Made by a program: the position numbers and the translations under genes. A stretch of 64,000 bases of DNA, taken from contig NZ_PYWM01000004.1 of assembly GCF_003049665.1 (NCBI RefSeq), positions 208,633 through 272,632 of the forward strand. Reading direction: 5' to 3'. Numbering within the stretch: the stretch's first letter is position 1; every line of letters starts with the position of its first letter. Positions 39,136-47,356 of this stretch are shown one piece after another. The notes below the pieces were generated by a model. It was not told the origin of the DNA, searched no databases, and saw only the letters and a program-made list of their open reading frames with translations. Source of the stretch: Lysinibacillus mangiferihumi. GTDB taxonomy: Bacteria; Bacillota; Bacilli; Bacillales_A; Planococcaceae.

Positions 39136-39219
39136 AGAAAAACTGCACCTCCAATTGTTAGATTTTGTCTAATAATTGGGGCGCAGTTCATTACGGGTGC
39201 TTTTTTTAATTTACTTTAT

Positions 39220-39375
39220 TTACTTAGGATCTGGTGTAGGGTCATTTAAGTCCAAAGGTTTAATTTCAGAAGTAGGATTTTTAGTATCTACGTATGTAGT
39301 TGACAGTTCTAAGTTCGTCTGACCTCCAATCCACGTAAGACTTAGTAGTAATAAAAGCGCCGCTTGTTTCTTCAT
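39220..39375 (-). CDS. Small secreted pro-peptide, candidate pheromone precursor
   Basis: 51 residues, ATG at 39373-39375, SD AAGGAG ten bases upstream. The N-terminus is a Sec-type signal: MKKQ, then ALLLLLSLTWIGG. The remainder is short, polar and acidic and ends EIKPLDLNDPTPDPK. This is the layout of RRNPP pheromone precursors such as PapR and NprX/Phr: a basic start, hydrophobic core, and the active peptide cut from the C-terminus after export. It lies convergent to the XRE/TPR regulator, originally 38 bp away before the IS insertion. No sequence family recognised; pheromone role is inference. An alternative is an immunity or exported structural peptide. Confidence 0.7.
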   Translation of the reverse strand: MKKQAALLLLLSLTWIGGQTNLELSTTYVDTKNPTSEIKPLDLNDPTPDPK

Positions 39376-39409
39376 TAGTTTCTTCTCTCCTTATTGTTTA
39401 ATTGCTTTC

Positions 39410-39438
39410 ATTATAATTTAGGGCATTTACATTAGCAA
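39410..39438 (-). promoter_or_regulatory. Promoter of the small peptide gene
   Basis: On the minus strand -35 TTGCTA (39433-39438), exactly 17 bp, then a perfect -10 TATAAT (39410-39415). It lies about 35 bp upstream of the ATG. The best promoter in the island by inspection. Confidence 0.75.
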
Positions 39439-39442
39439 GAAC

Positions 39443-39458
39443 GTAAATAAACATTTAC
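39443..39458. promoter_or_regulatory. Candidate operator: GTAAAT-AAAC-ATTTAC dyad
   Basis: A perfect 6-bp dyad with a 4-base spacer, centred about 15 bp upstream of the peptide-gene -35, the usual place for an activator. The 9-mer GTAAATAAA also occurs upstream of the XRE/TPR regulator (36886). Another CATTTAC lies 28 bp away inside the promoter spacer. Binding by the regulator is inference. Confidence 0.4.
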
Positions 39459-39552
39459 CATACTTTACATAATTTTACTTAAAAATAAGTGCCATCCACA
39501 TTCGATTTGGTAGTACTAGAAGTAAAAATATAGAAATCAAATTTCCGATAAT

Positions 39553-40809
39553 TCAATCTGCATTTTTTTGATTGACACTTAATACAGTTCTTCTAAATGT
39601 TAATTTATAAAATAATAAGAAACTTATCATACCCATTAGACTAATAAAGGCCGTTAAAATAATAGGAGGAAACCAACTACTAATCATTAAAAATATTCCT
39701 GCAGCACTCATACCGCATATGATGGCAATAGAATATAAAGCCATATAAGTACTTCGGGCGTGACTAGGGACGATATTTGCCAATATCGTCTGCTGTATAG
39801 GGATGTACATAATTTCTCCGATTGATGCAATAAACATAGCTATTATTAAAATAAACGGTGTAGTAGTAAAGCTTATTACAATATAACCACCAAAAAAAAG
39901 GAACAGTCCCATAAGTAGAATGAATCTATCATTCCATTTTTTTACTATATTCATAACCATTAAAGTAAAACATATAACAAGAATTGTATTTTCAGCTTTA
40001 AGTATTCCAAGGAGATTAATTCCATCTACTTCAAATGAAAAAAATGAAGCTAACGGGATGGTTTCAGGTAGTTCAGTTGCAAGGCGTACTCCTATATAAT
40101 TTGTTAATTGCTCTTCAACAGAAACAATAAAAAGACTCGCAATTAAGAAAACTGCAAAAAATTTGTTTTTAAGTATCTTTATATATTCCCTCCACATTTG
40201 AAGATGACTACCATCCTTTGATTCTTTTATATTTAACGTAGGATGATAAGTTTCTTCGATGTAAAAAATGGTAATTAATAATGATATGATTGTTGTAAAA
40301 GCTACACCTAATAATAAGAGGAAAAGGTTTGTAAAAAAGAAAAATGCTCCAATCATACTACCAATCGCAACTCCTAGATTCCGTAACCAATATGAATATG
40401 TATAAATAGTCTTTCTCTGATCTGGCTTGCTAACATCAATGACCAAAGCTTGATAAACCGGTTCAACGACGCCATTACTAAACTGTATACAAATAAAGAA
40501 AAGAAAAGTTAAATAAGGAAACATCCCCCAATTATAGTTAGCTAATGCTGCACCAATATATCCAAAAAAAATAAAAAATTCCGCGAAAATTATAATCCTC
40601 TTTCTACCAATTTTATCTGATAAATATCCACCACATATAGATCCTAAAACAGTAGATGACATGACACATAAAAATAGCACACCAGTAATCGTACTTCCTA
40701 GTTTTCCAGCAAAATATATAATTATATAGGGTAATACGGTCATCGTTGAGATTGAAGAAATAAATTGAAGGAATAAACGGATACATATAGTTGGATGTAA
40801 TTTCTGCAT
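39553..40809 (-). CDS. Major facilitator superfamily exporter
   Basis: 418 residues from the ATG at 40807-40809. The frame opens six codons earlier, but that upstream ATG stretch itself contains the ribosome site AAAAGGAGTG, so the second Met is the likely start. About twelve hydrophobic segments are visible. The MFS motif A loop after helix 2 reads GGYLSDKIGRKRII, typical of drug/H+ antiporters. It is the island gene nearest rbgA, on the same strand as the NRPS genes but separate. Export of the lipopeptide or self-protection is the natural inference. No substrate can be read from sequence. Confidence 0.85.
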   Translation of the reverse strand: MQKLHPTICIRLFLQFISSISTMTVLPYIIIYFAGKLGSTITGVLFLCVMSSTVLGSICGGYLSDKIGRKRIIIFAEFFIFFGYIGAALANYNWGMFPYLTFLFFICIQFSNGVVEPVYQALVIDVSKPDQRKTIYTYSYWLRNLGVAIGSMIGAFFFFTNLFLLLLGVAFTTIISLLITIFYIEETYHPTLNIKESKDGSHLQMWREYIKILKNKFFAVFLIASLFIVSVEEQLTNYIGVRLATELPETIPLASFFSFEVDGINLLGILKAENTILVICFTLMVMNIVKKWNDRFILLMGLFLFFGGYIVISFTTTPFILIIAMFIASIGEIMYIPIQQTILANIVPSHARSTYMALYSIAIICGMSAAGIFLMISSWFPPIILTAFISLMGMISFLLFYKLTFRRTVLSVNQKNAD

Positions 40810-41178
40810 GAACACACTCCTTTTCATAATGATTTTATACGTACAATATTCTTAAACAAATATATTGTCAGTATAATAACTTCTACAAAAAGAGTTTTAA
40901 TCCTTTTTATTGTATTTATGGAAACGATTTACTATACAAAACAACTGTAAACGTCAAATAGCGCCCACCTTTTAATCAGGGGGCGCTATTGCTATGGTAT
41001 TATGTAGTTCTTTTAGGTACTTAACCTGAAATATATCATTTTATATGCTTATATATTTATGGATGTTATCTTTTTTAGAACATTGGTAACTCTTATCTAA
41101 TCAAACATATCTATAAAACAATAACTTTGCTCCCCGAACCTCAAACTTCAATCCACTAAAACAAAAACTACTATCTCG
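40810..41178. other. Island margin: exporter promoter region and a GC-rich inverted repeat
   Basis: No gene. Upstream of the exporter a weak promoter can be drawn (CTGACA, 17 bp, TATTGT on the minus strand). At 40957-40966 and 40981-40990 the 10-bp arms AATAGCGCCC/GGGCGCTATT form a stable hairpin in AT-rich sequence, without a T-run on either side. The remaining ~190 bp up to the flanking repeat show nothing I can name. Confidence 0.45.
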
Positions 41179-41325
41179 TAAAAGAAAAACTGCCATGCTC
41201 ACATTTTATTGTGTGAGCATGGCAGTTTTTCGCAAATTATTACTGTGTCGCTTCTTTTTCAAGCTGTTCGTCAACAAAATCAAATGTTAGCTTTCCTAAT
41301 AGTAACCCACGAATATCTCGTACGA
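41179..41325. repeat. Flanking direct repeat, rbgA-side copy (147 bp)
   Basis: Partner of 16207-16353 (144/147). This copy is continuous with intact rbgA and contains its last codons and terminator, so it is the functional one. Confidence 0.95.
41185..41230 (-). terminator. Intrinsic terminator of rbgA
   Basis: Perfect 18-bp stem AAAAACTGCCATGCTCAC with its complement, 10-base loop, T-runs on both strands, directly after the rbgA stop at 41240. Confidence 0.93.
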
Positions 41326-42112
41326 TTAGCTGCGCTACTTGATCGTAATCGATTTCTCCGCCCGCTCCAAAAACACGACGAAGCTTGCCAATATGGTCAA
41401 ACGTTTCCACTAGGTCGTCATGCATAAACTGAAAACCATAACGTTCTTCCATACGTGTTGGATAATGTGTCGATAAAAATCGTAACCCATAAACAGCCAA
41501 ATCTTCCATGTTAGTAATGGTATCTTTAATAGCACCTGTTAAAGCCAGCTTATAGCCTACTTCTTGATCTTCAAACTTAGGCCATAAAATTCCTGGTGTA
41601 TCTAGTAATTCCAGCTCCTTGCCGACTTTTATCCATTGTTGCGCCTTTGTCACACCAGGCATATTGCCTGTTTTCGCAATATTTTTCTTTGCTAAGCGAT
41701 TAATAAGTGTGGATTTTCCCACGTTTGGAATTCCAACAATCATTGCTCTAATGGCTCTCGGCTTCATCCCTCTTGACTTCATGCGGTCAAATTTTTCTTT
41801 TAAAATTTCTTGTGCCGCCTTGGTCACAAGTTGCAGTCCTTTTCCTTCAAGCGAATTGATTGCCACTGCTTTATGGCCATGCTGTGCAAAATATTCTACC
41901 CATTTGCGTGTTTCTTGCTCATCCGCCATATCTGATTTATTTAAAATAAGTAGACGCGGCTTTTGGTTAATGACCTCATCAATCATTGGATTTCTCGAAG
42001 ATAATGGTAAACGTGCATCGATTAATTCAAATATAATATCTACGAGCTTTAATTTTTCTGTTACTTCACGGCGTGCCTTCGCCATATGCCCTGGAAACCA
42101 TTGTATAGTCAT
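41240..42112 (-). CDS. rbgA: Ribosome biogenesis GTPase RbgA (YlqF)
   Basis: 290 residues from ATG at 42112, chosen because the family starts [15 protein letters not shown] and GGAGG lies seven bases upstream; the frame is open ten codons further. Circularly permuted GTPase needed for late 50S assembly: G4 NKSD comes before G1 GIPNVGKST, and G3 is DTPG in [16 protein letters not shown]. The C-terminal RNA-binding domain follows. Its 3' end and terminator are duplicated at 16207-16353, marking the island insertion point. Confidence 0.97.
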   Translation of the reverse strand: MTIQWFPGHMAKARREVTEKLKLVDIIFELIDARLPLSSRNPMIDEVINQKPRLLILNKSDMADEQETRKWVEYFAQHGHKAVAINSLEGKGLQLVTKAAQEILKEKFDRMKSRGMKPRAIRAMIVGIPNVGKSTLINRLAKKNIAKTGNMPGVTKAQQWIKVGKELELLDTPGILWPKFEDQEVGYKLALTGAIKDTITNMEDLAVYGLRFLSTHYPTRMEERYGFQFMHDDLVETFDHIGKLRRVFGAGGEIDYDQVAQLIVRDIRGLLLGKLTFDFVDEQLEKEATQ

Positions 42113-42129
42113 TTCTATACCTCCTAAAT

Positions 42130-42166
42130 AAGAAAAGCGCATTCGCCCAATTCAGTGCGAATGCCT
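42130..42166 (-). terminator. Terminator between lepB and rbgA
   Basis: GCATTCGC and GCGAATGC (42140-42147, 42158-42165) form an 8-bp stem with a 10-base loop. On the minus strand GCTTTTCTTATTT follows. It lies just before the rbgA ribosome site, so it may act as a partial attenuator between the genes. Confidence 0.65.
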
Positions 42167-42233
42167 TAAAATCGAATAAGAAAACGTATGCTCTTAGACG
42201 TCAAGAAAGGGAGTATTAGCCCCCTTTCAAACA

Positions 42234-42800
42234 TTACTTCACAATTTTAATATCACTATACGGCCAGAAAATAAGGCTTGTATTACCTATAATTTCTTTT
42301 TGATCGACAATACCTATGTGACGGCTATCTTTACTATATCGACGATTATCGCCCATCACAAACACATAGCCTTCTGGAATTACATCATGCAGTGATGCAT
42401 CAATGTCATTTAACGTAAAATCTTCCGTTAATGTACCTTCAGTAATTTCAGCTTTGTATGCATCTAAATAAGGCTCATCTATCGGTTCTCCGTTAATGTA
42501 TAACTGATCGTCTTTATATTCCAATGTTTCACCAGGTAAGCCAATTACACGTTTAATGTAGTTTTTTTGCTCTGGTGCATGGAACACCACGATATCAAAG
42601 CGCTTTGGCTCTCCAATTTTATAACCAATTTTGTTGACAATCATTCGGTCGCCATCTTCAAGGGTTGGCATCATGGACTCACCGTCAACTGCAATTGGTG
42701 TAAATAAAAAATAACGAATAACTGCTGCAATCGCAAATGCAATTAAAAGAGCCTTTGTCCATTCCCATAATTCATTCTTTTCTTTCACTTGTTTTTCCAT
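42234..42800 (-). CDS. lepB: Type I signal peptidase
   Basis: 188 residues, single N-terminal membrane anchor (about 14-34: ALLIAFAIAAVIRYFLF), Bacillus SipS type. The catalytic Ser42 is in GESMMPTL and Lys83 in YIKRVIGLPGE. The C-terminal GDNRRYSKDSRHIG box is conserved. Cleaves Sec signal peptides on the outer membrane face; it would process the island's secreted papain-fold protein and probably the pro-peptide. It lies between rplS and rbgA as in other Bacillales. Confidence 0.96.
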   Translation of the reverse strand: MEKQVKEKNELWEWTKALLIAFAIAAVIRYFLFTPIAVDGESMMPTLEDGDRMIVNKIGYKIGEPKRFDIVVFHAPEQKNYIKRVIGLPGETLEYKDDQLYINGEPIDEPYLDAYKAEITEGTLTEDFTLNDIDASLHDVIPEGYVFVMGDNRRYSKDSRHIGIVDQKEIIGNTSLIFWPYSDIKIVK

Positions 42801-42856
42801 TATGAATTGCCCCCTTGTCTATCTTCATTTTAGATGATTATTATTTAAGATGACAA

Positions 42857-42890
42857 GCAAAAAGAAAAGGAGCTTGCAATACAAGCCCCT
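42857..42890 (-). terminator. Terminator after rplS
   Basis: GGAGCTTG pairs with CAAGCCCC (one G-T pair possible in RNA) around a 5-base loop. On the minus strand TTTTCTTTTTG follows. Ends the rpsP-rplS run. Confidence 0.8.
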
Positions 42891-42906
42891 CACTTTTAAG
42901 TCATAA

Positions 42907-43251
42907 TTATCGAATTTCTTTAATACGAGCAGCTTTACCACGTAGGTTACGTAGGTAGTAAAGTTTAGCACGACGTACTTTACCACGACGTACAACTTCT
43001 AAGTTAGCGATTTTTGGTGTGTGTACAGGGAATGTACGTTCAACACCTACACCGTAAGAAATTTTACGAACTGTGAAAGTTTCGCTAATACCGCCACCAC
43101 GACGTTTGATAACTACACCTTCGTATACTTGGATACGTTCACGAGTACCCTCTACTACTTTCACGTGTACCTTAACAGTATCACCAGGACGGAAAGCTGG
43201 TAGATCAGTGCGAAGCTGAGCTTTAGTAATTTCTGTAATAATGTTTGACAT
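42907..43251 (-). CDS. rplS: 50S ribosomal protein L19
   Basis: 114 residues. The family core is evident: [55 protein letters not shown] and a basic C-terminus ([20 protein letters not shown]). L19 sits at the 30S-50S interface. SD AAGGAGAG. Preceded by a structured 126-bp spacer after trmD. Confidence 0.98.
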   Translation of the reverse strand: MSNIITEITKAQLRTDLPAFRPGDTVKVHVKVVEGTRERIQVYEGVVIKRRGGGISETFTVRKISYGVGVERTFPVHTPKIANLEVVRRGKVRRAKLYYLRNLRGKAARIKEIR

Positions 43252-43261
43252 TGTTTTCTCT

Positions 43262-43350
43262 CCTTAGACAGATGCTCTTGCACGCAATCTATGCCACAGC
43301 GGAACACCGTAATTCAGCACTTCACATAGAAGCACAGATTAGATGTTATC
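43262..43350 (-). promoter_or_regulatory. Possible L19 leader element
   Basis: The rplS upstream spacer contains several short complementary blocks (CTATG with CATAG enclosing CGG/CCG, then TGC/GCA near GCGTGCAAGAGCA), and rplS genes of Bacillales often carry an autoregulatory L19 leader. I could not verify the consensus by eye, so this is tentative. Confidence 0.3.
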
Positions 43351-43377
43351 ACATATACGGCATGTAAGCAAGCATCT

Positions 43378-44109
43378 TTATTGTTGTTTTTTAATTTTTT
43401 CCAAATACAATTTTTGCTTGTCTGTTAATGGATAATGCTCGAGTAAATCAGGTCGACGCTCGAATGTTCTTTTTAACGATTGTTCTTCGCGCCATTGTTC
43501 GATTTTCGCATGATTCCCTGATAATAATACTTCGGGTACTTGCATGCCACGGAATTCCGCAGGTCGCGTATAATGTGGATGTTCTAGCAGACCCGTTGAA
43601 AAAGAATCTTGAATATGGGAATCCGCTTGTCCTAACACACCAGGTAAAAGGCGTACGACACTATCGATAACCGTCATGGCGCCTAACTCACCACCTGTTA
43701 ACACAAAATCACCAATCGATATTTCATCGGTAACGAGGTGCTGGCGAATGCGTTCATCATAGCCTTCATAGTGACCACATAAGAACACTAATTCACTTTC
43801 TTGCGCTAGCTCTTCCGCTTTTTTTTGGGTGAAACGTTCACCCTGCGGACACATTAAGATAATACGTGGCTTTTTACCAGCTGTAATGGCCTCTACAGCA
43901 CTAAACATCGGCTCTGGCTTTAACACCATCCCTGCACCGCCACCGTACGGATAATCGTCTACCTGATTATGCTTGTTGCCTGAAAACGCACGAATATCTG
44001 ATACTTCTAGCTTTACAGCCCCTTTTTCTTGGGCTTTTTTTAGTATCGATGCACCAAATACACCCGAAAACATATCAGGAAACAGGCTTAATACGTGAAT
44101 ATGCATCAT
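43378..44109 (-). CDS. trmD: tRNA (guanine37-N1)-methyltransferase TrmD
   Basis: 243 residues. Makes m1G37 next to the anticodon, which prevents frameshifting. The SPOUT trefoil-knot domain shows [37 protein letters not shown] and [17 protein letters not shown], all SAM-binding blocks. The C-terminal domain has [13 protein letters not shown]. Its ATG overlaps the rimM stop by 4 bp, so the two are coupled. Confidence 0.98.
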   Translation of the reverse strand: MMHIHVLSLFPDMFSGVFGASILKKAQEKGAVKLEVSDIRAFSGNKHNQVDDYPYGGGAGMVLKPEPMFSAVEAITAGKKPRIILMCPQGERFTQKKAEELAQESELVFLCGHYEGYDERIRQHLVTDEISIGDFVLTGGELGAMTVIDSVVRLLPGVLGQADSHIQDSFSTGLLEHPHYTRPAEFRGMQVPEVLLSGNHAKIEQWREEQSLKRTFERRPDLLEHYPLTDKQKLYLEKIKKQQ

Positions 44110-44621
44110 AGTAAGCCTTCCATCACATGAATAACAATTTTCTTTTCTTCCACATCGATATTTTTGACGATGTCTTCAATGTATGGAATGTAATGCTCTT
44201 TTTTAGCACCCTTCACTACCCATACATCATTGGCACCTGTTTGCAGAATATCTTTGACTTCGCCGATTATTGCACCTTCTTCAGATACAACCGTACAGCC
44301 TATAATTTCATGGAAGAAAAATTCATTTTCTTGTAATAAATCATCGGTCATTTGATCTTTCGTGATTTTGAGCATTCCTTCTTTGAACGGCTCGACAAAG
44401 TTGATATTATCCATACCTTCAAATGTTAACAAAATAAAGTTTTTATGACGGCGTACTGATTGAATTGTTACCCACGTTGGCTTTTTATCGTCTTTTTTAA
44501 ACGCTGCAAGCTTATTCCCGACCGCAAAGCGTTCTTCTTCAAAATCTGTCGTCGATAAGATACGCACTTCACCACGAATTCCGTGCGTGTTCACAATACG
44601 ACCTACATTAAACCATTCCAT
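44106..44621 (-). CDS. rimM: 16S rRNA processing protein RimM
   Basis: 171 residues. Assists 30S head maturation with S19. The N-terminal RimM domain begins [18 protein letters not shown], and the C-terminal PRC-barrel contains [20 protein letters not shown] and the family ending [20 protein letters not shown]. Unlike B. subtilis there is no ylqD gene between it and khpA; a 222-bp non-coding gap stands there. Confidence 0.97.
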   Translation of the reverse strand: MEWFNVGRIVNTHGIRGEVRILSTTDFEEERFAVGNKLAAFKKDDKKPTWVTIQSVRRHKNFILLTFEGMDNINFVEPFKEGMLKITKDQMTDDLLQENEFFFHEIIGCTVVSEEGAIIGEVKDILQTGANDVWVVKGAKKEHYIPYIEDIVKNIDVEEKKIVIHVMEGLL

Positions 44622-44843
44622 TCATTTCACCTCTATACCGTTATATATCCGTACTATATAAAAAAAGGAAGGAACCAGCAAGCTCCCCCCTCTTCTATCC
44701 AGATTTTACGCTACACATTTACAGCTCCTACGAATTTTAGTAACAACATAGTCGTTAAAATTGTTCAGTGCAAAATGGCGACAGGTTGCATAATTGCTAC
44801 ATTGTTACCTTATTGCGCGTAAACGAGCGTGAAAATCTTTTTA

Positions 44844-45077
44844 TCAATCCAATATATCGACGTAAGTCTTTTTTTGATGGTGACTACCTGCCGCTGAATA
44901 AACAATTGTACGAATCGCTTTCGCCACTCGCCCTTGTTTGCCTATGACTTTCCCTCGATCCTCTGGATGAACAAAAAGTTTATAAACAATTCGATTTGCA
45001 TTTTCGTCCGTCTCAATACGGACTTCTTCTGGATAATCGACTAACGGTAAAACGATTGCTTCAATCAGCTGCTTCAA
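44844..45077 (-). CDS. khpA: KH-domain RNA-binding protein KhpA (YlqC)
   Basis: 77 residues. A single KH type II domain: VIGKQGRVAKAIRTIVYSAA contains the GxxG RNA-binding loop (GKQG). It partners KhpB/Jag in other Firmicutes, affecting cell division and RNA metabolism. Immediately downstream of rpsP (15 bp). Confidence 0.94.
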   Translation of the reverse strand: MKQLIEAIVLPLVDYPEEVRIETDENANRIVYKLFVHPEDRGKVIGKQGRVAKAIRTIVYSAAGSHHQKKTYVDILD

Positions 45078-45092
45078 AGACGTCTCCCCCGA

Positions 45093-45365
45093 TTATTTAC
45101 TGAATTTTTGGTTATGGAATTTTTCCATGATACCTTGTTCTGAGAACAAGTTACGTACTGTATCTGATGGTTTTGCACCGTCAGCTAACCATTTAAGAGC
45201 TTTCTCTTCATCAATGTTTACAGTAGCTGGTTGAGTTAGTGGGTTGTAAGTACCAACTGTTTCGATTGAACGACCGTCACGTGGTGAACGAGCGTCTGCA
45301 ACTACGATACGATAGAAAGGAGATTTTTTAGCTCCCATACGTTTTAAGCGAATTTTTACTGCCAT
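45093..45365 (-). CDS. rpsP: 30S ribosomal protein S16
   Basis: 90 residues: [60 protein letters not shown] are the S16 signatures. Follows ffh by 95 bp and has SD GGAGGTG. Confidence 0.98.
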   Translation of the reverse strand: MAVKIRLKRMGAKKSPFYRIVVADARSPRDGRSIETVGTYNPLTQPATVNIDEEKALKWLADGAKPSDTVRNLFSEQGIMEKFHNQKFSK

Positions 45366-45459
45366 TTTAATAGCACCTCCGAATAAGTTTCACACAAGAT
45401 AGTATATTATCAATGTTTATGTTGTTTGTAAAGTGTTTTTTCTTAACACCTATAAAATA

Positions 45460-46818
45460 TTATTTAAATAATGAATCAAAGCCAGGTAATTTCATCTTTT
45501 TCTTGCCTTTACCTGTCGCCATACCTGTCATTTGCTTCATCATTTTTTTCATTTCGTCAAATTGTTTTAACAAACGGTTGACCTCTTGAATAGACGTACC
45601 TGAACCTTTGGCAATGCGCTTTTTACGGCTACCATTAATAATTTCAGGATTTGTCTTTTCAGCAGTTGTCATAGAGTAAATAATGGCTTCTACACGGCCC
45701 ATTTGCTTATCATCTACTTTGACATTGTCTAAGCCTTTAATTTTGCCTGCACCTGGTAGCATTTTTAATATTTCGTCGAGCGGGCCCATTTTTTTCACTT
45801 GTTGTAATTGCTCAACAAAATCATCGAGTGTAAAGCTTTGCGTTTTGAACTTTTCTTCCAGTTCTTTCGCTTTTGCTTCATCGACGTTTGCCTGCGCCTT
45901 TTCAATTAGTGATAACACGTCACCCATGCCTAAAATACGAGATGCCATACGCTCCGGATGGAACGGTTCAAGCGCATCCATTTTTTCACCCATACCGACA
46001 AATTTAATTGGTTTCTGAGTCACCGAACGAATGGATAATGCTGCACCACCGCGTGTATCGCCATCCAGTTTTGTTAAAACAACCCCTGTAATGCCGACAG
46101 CCTCATTAAAACTTTCCGCAACGTTTACAGCATCTTGACCCGTCATGGCATCTACCACAAGGAAAACTTCATCAGGCTCTTTTAACGCACGGATATCCTT
46201 TAATTCTTGCATTAAATCTTCATCGATATGCAAGCGACCTGCTGTATCGATAATGACAACATCATGATGTTCTTCTTTCGCCAGTTCAATTGCCTGACGA
46301 GCGATTTCAACTGGTGATACATCTGTGCCTAAAGCAAAAACAGGTAAAGATAATTGCTTTCCTAATGTTTGTAATTGCTGAACCGCAGCAGGGCGATAAA
46401 CGTCCGCAGCAACTAGTAATGGTTTACGGTTATATTTTTTGCGTAAAATATTTGCTAATTTCCCAGTTGTTGTTGTTTTACCCGCACCTTGCAAACCGAC
46501 CATCATAATGACAGTTGGTGGCTTTGTATTAAATTTAATCGGGCTTTGTTCGCCGCCCATCAGCTCCGTTAACTCGTCTTGAACGATTTTAATAACTTGT
46601 TGACCCGGTGTTAAGCTTTGCATAACATCTACACCAACAGCGCGTTCACTTACTTTTTTAACGAATTCCTTGACTACTTTTAAGTTAACATCCGCCTCGA
46701 TTAAAGCAAATCGGACTTCACGCATCATTTCTTTAACGTCTTGTTCCGATACTTTACCCTTACCTTTAATCTTTTGGATCGTTCCTTGGAGTCGTTCCGC
46801 TAATCCTTCAAAAGCCAC
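45460..46818 (-). CDS. ffh: Signal recognition particle protein Ffh
   Basis: 452 residues. SRP54 GTPase that binds signal sequences and 4.5S/scRNA. The NG domain (about 1-295) has G1 GLQGAGKT (108-115), DTAGRLHID and TKLDGDTRGGAAL. The methionine-rich M domain follows, ending MKKMMKQMTGMATGKGKKKM. Lies directly after ylxM, with which it is coexpressed. Confidence 0.98.
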   Translation of the reverse strand: MAFEGLAERLQGTIQKIKGKGKVSEQDVKEMMREVRFALIEADVNLKVVKEFVKKVSERAVGVDVMQSLTPGQQVIKIVQDELTELMGGEQSPIKFNTKPPTVIMMVGLQGAGKTTTTGKLANILRKKYNRKPLLVAADVYRPAAVQQLQTLGKQLSLPVFALGTDVSPVEIARQAIELAKEEHHDVVIIDTAGRLHIDEDLMQELKDIRALKEPDEVFLVVDAMTGQDAVNVAESFNEAVGITGVVLTKLDGDTRGGAALSIRSVTQKPIKFVGMGEKMDALEPFHPERMASRILGMGDVLSLIEKAQANVDEAKAKELEEKFKTQSFTLDDFVEQLQQVKKMGPLDEILKMLPGAGKIKGLDNVKVDDKQMGRVEAIIYSMTTAEKTNPEIINGSRKKRIAKGSGTSIQEVNRLLKQFDEMKKMMKQMTGMATGKGKKKMKLPGFDSLFK

Positions 46819-46830
46819 TGCTTTCGCCTC

Positions 46831-47166
46831 CTAATCCCATTCTTTCAACTGTTCAATAAGCGCCAACTGCTCCTCAACCGGCATACTTTTTTCTGTAATT
46901 CCAGCTGTAAGGCGCGCAAGCATTTGCGTACGTTGTTGAAATTTTTCCAGTAAACATAGTTTTTCTTCATATTCTTCAAGCATCGCTTCAGTTCGACGAA
47001 TATTATCATAAACAGCTTGACGTGAAACTCCATATGATTCAGCGATTTCTCCAAGTGAGTGATCATCTAAATAATACAGTTCCATATAACTTCTTTGCTT
47101 ATCTGTTAGTAATGCTTGATAAAAGTCGAAGAGAAAGTTCATGCGTGTTGTTTTTTCAAGTAGCAT
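46831..47166 (-). CDS. ylxM: SRP-associated HTH protein YlxM
   Basis: 111 residues from ATG at 47166; the frame opens 12 codons earlier, but the family begins with [14 protein letters not shown] and GGGGGAG is seven bases before this ATG. A sigma-70 region-4-like helix-turn-helix ([20 protein letters not shown]) dominates. YlxM modulates SRP function in Gram-positives. Same operon as ffh. Confidence 0.93.
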   Translation of the reverse strand: MLLEKTTRMNFLFDFYQALLTDKQRSYMELYYLDDHSLGEIAESYGVSRQAVYDNIRRTEAMLEEYEEKLCLLEKFQQRTQMLARLTAGITEKSMPVEEQLALIEQLKEWD

Positions 47167-47197
47167 CGAGTTTCTCCCCCCGTTGTTAGTCATTTGT

Positions 47198-47227
47198 ATC
47201 ATAACGAAAAGCGCCCGTCTGTGTCAA
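47198..47227 (-). promoter_or_regulatory. Promoter of the ylxM-ffh operon
   Basis: On the minus strand a perfect -35 TTGACA (47222-47227), 18-bp spacer and -10 TATGAT (47198-47203). A small CAAGG/CCTTG stem overlaps its upstream side, perhaps a weak end signal for ftsY. Confidence 0.75.
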
Positions 47228-47356
47228 GGTAATCTCCTTGTCTAAAAGCATTCTATTAGCTGAATAACGTTATTTCACCATTAGCTAGTATTTCTCTTTT
47301 AAACAATGTGTTTCACCTTTTAACAGTCGAGCGACCATGCTTTCAACTACAATCTT

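Larger units (their letters stand above)
38209..39190 (-). mobile_element. Defective IS3-family insertion sequence
   Basis: About 982 bp bounded by imperfect inverted repeats (left TGAAGTGACCCTAAAAGTTA at 38209, right read inward TGAACTGCGCCCCAATTATT ending 39190) and a 3-bp target duplication TTA (38206-38208, 39191-39193). The two transposase frames are broken (see entries), and ~450 bp expected in the integrase gene are missing. Removing the element and one TTA leaves the regulator and peptide stops 38 bp apart over AAAAACCC...GGGTGCTTTTTTT, a plausible shared terminator that the IS split. Confidence 0.88.
16354..41178. mobile_element. 24.8-kb lipopeptide genomic island inserted at the end of rbgA
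   Basis: Bounded by the 147-bp direct repeats. It is visibly more AT-rich than its flanks and interrupts the rbgA-rnhB neighbourhood that is contiguous in B. subtilis. Contents: two NRPS genes, lipoprotein, secreted papain-fold protein, broken phosphopantetheinyl transferase, XRE/TPR regulator, IS3 remnant, small secreted peptide and MFS exporter. No integrase, relaxase or phage gene is inside. The repeat could mark a site-specific attachment to the rbgA 3' end or a single-crossover integration of a circle carrying that segment. Confidence 0.85.

Noticed and set aside
39539..39553. AAATTTCCGATAATT as a CodY box near the exporter
   Set aside because: 12/15 match, but it lies at the 3' end of the exporter gene and more than 100 bp upstream of the peptide promoter. 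Chance is likely in AT-rich DNA.
40957..40990. GC-rich inverted repeat as an attachment or terminator site
   Set aside because: No T-run for a terminator and no partner at the other island end; kept only as a description.
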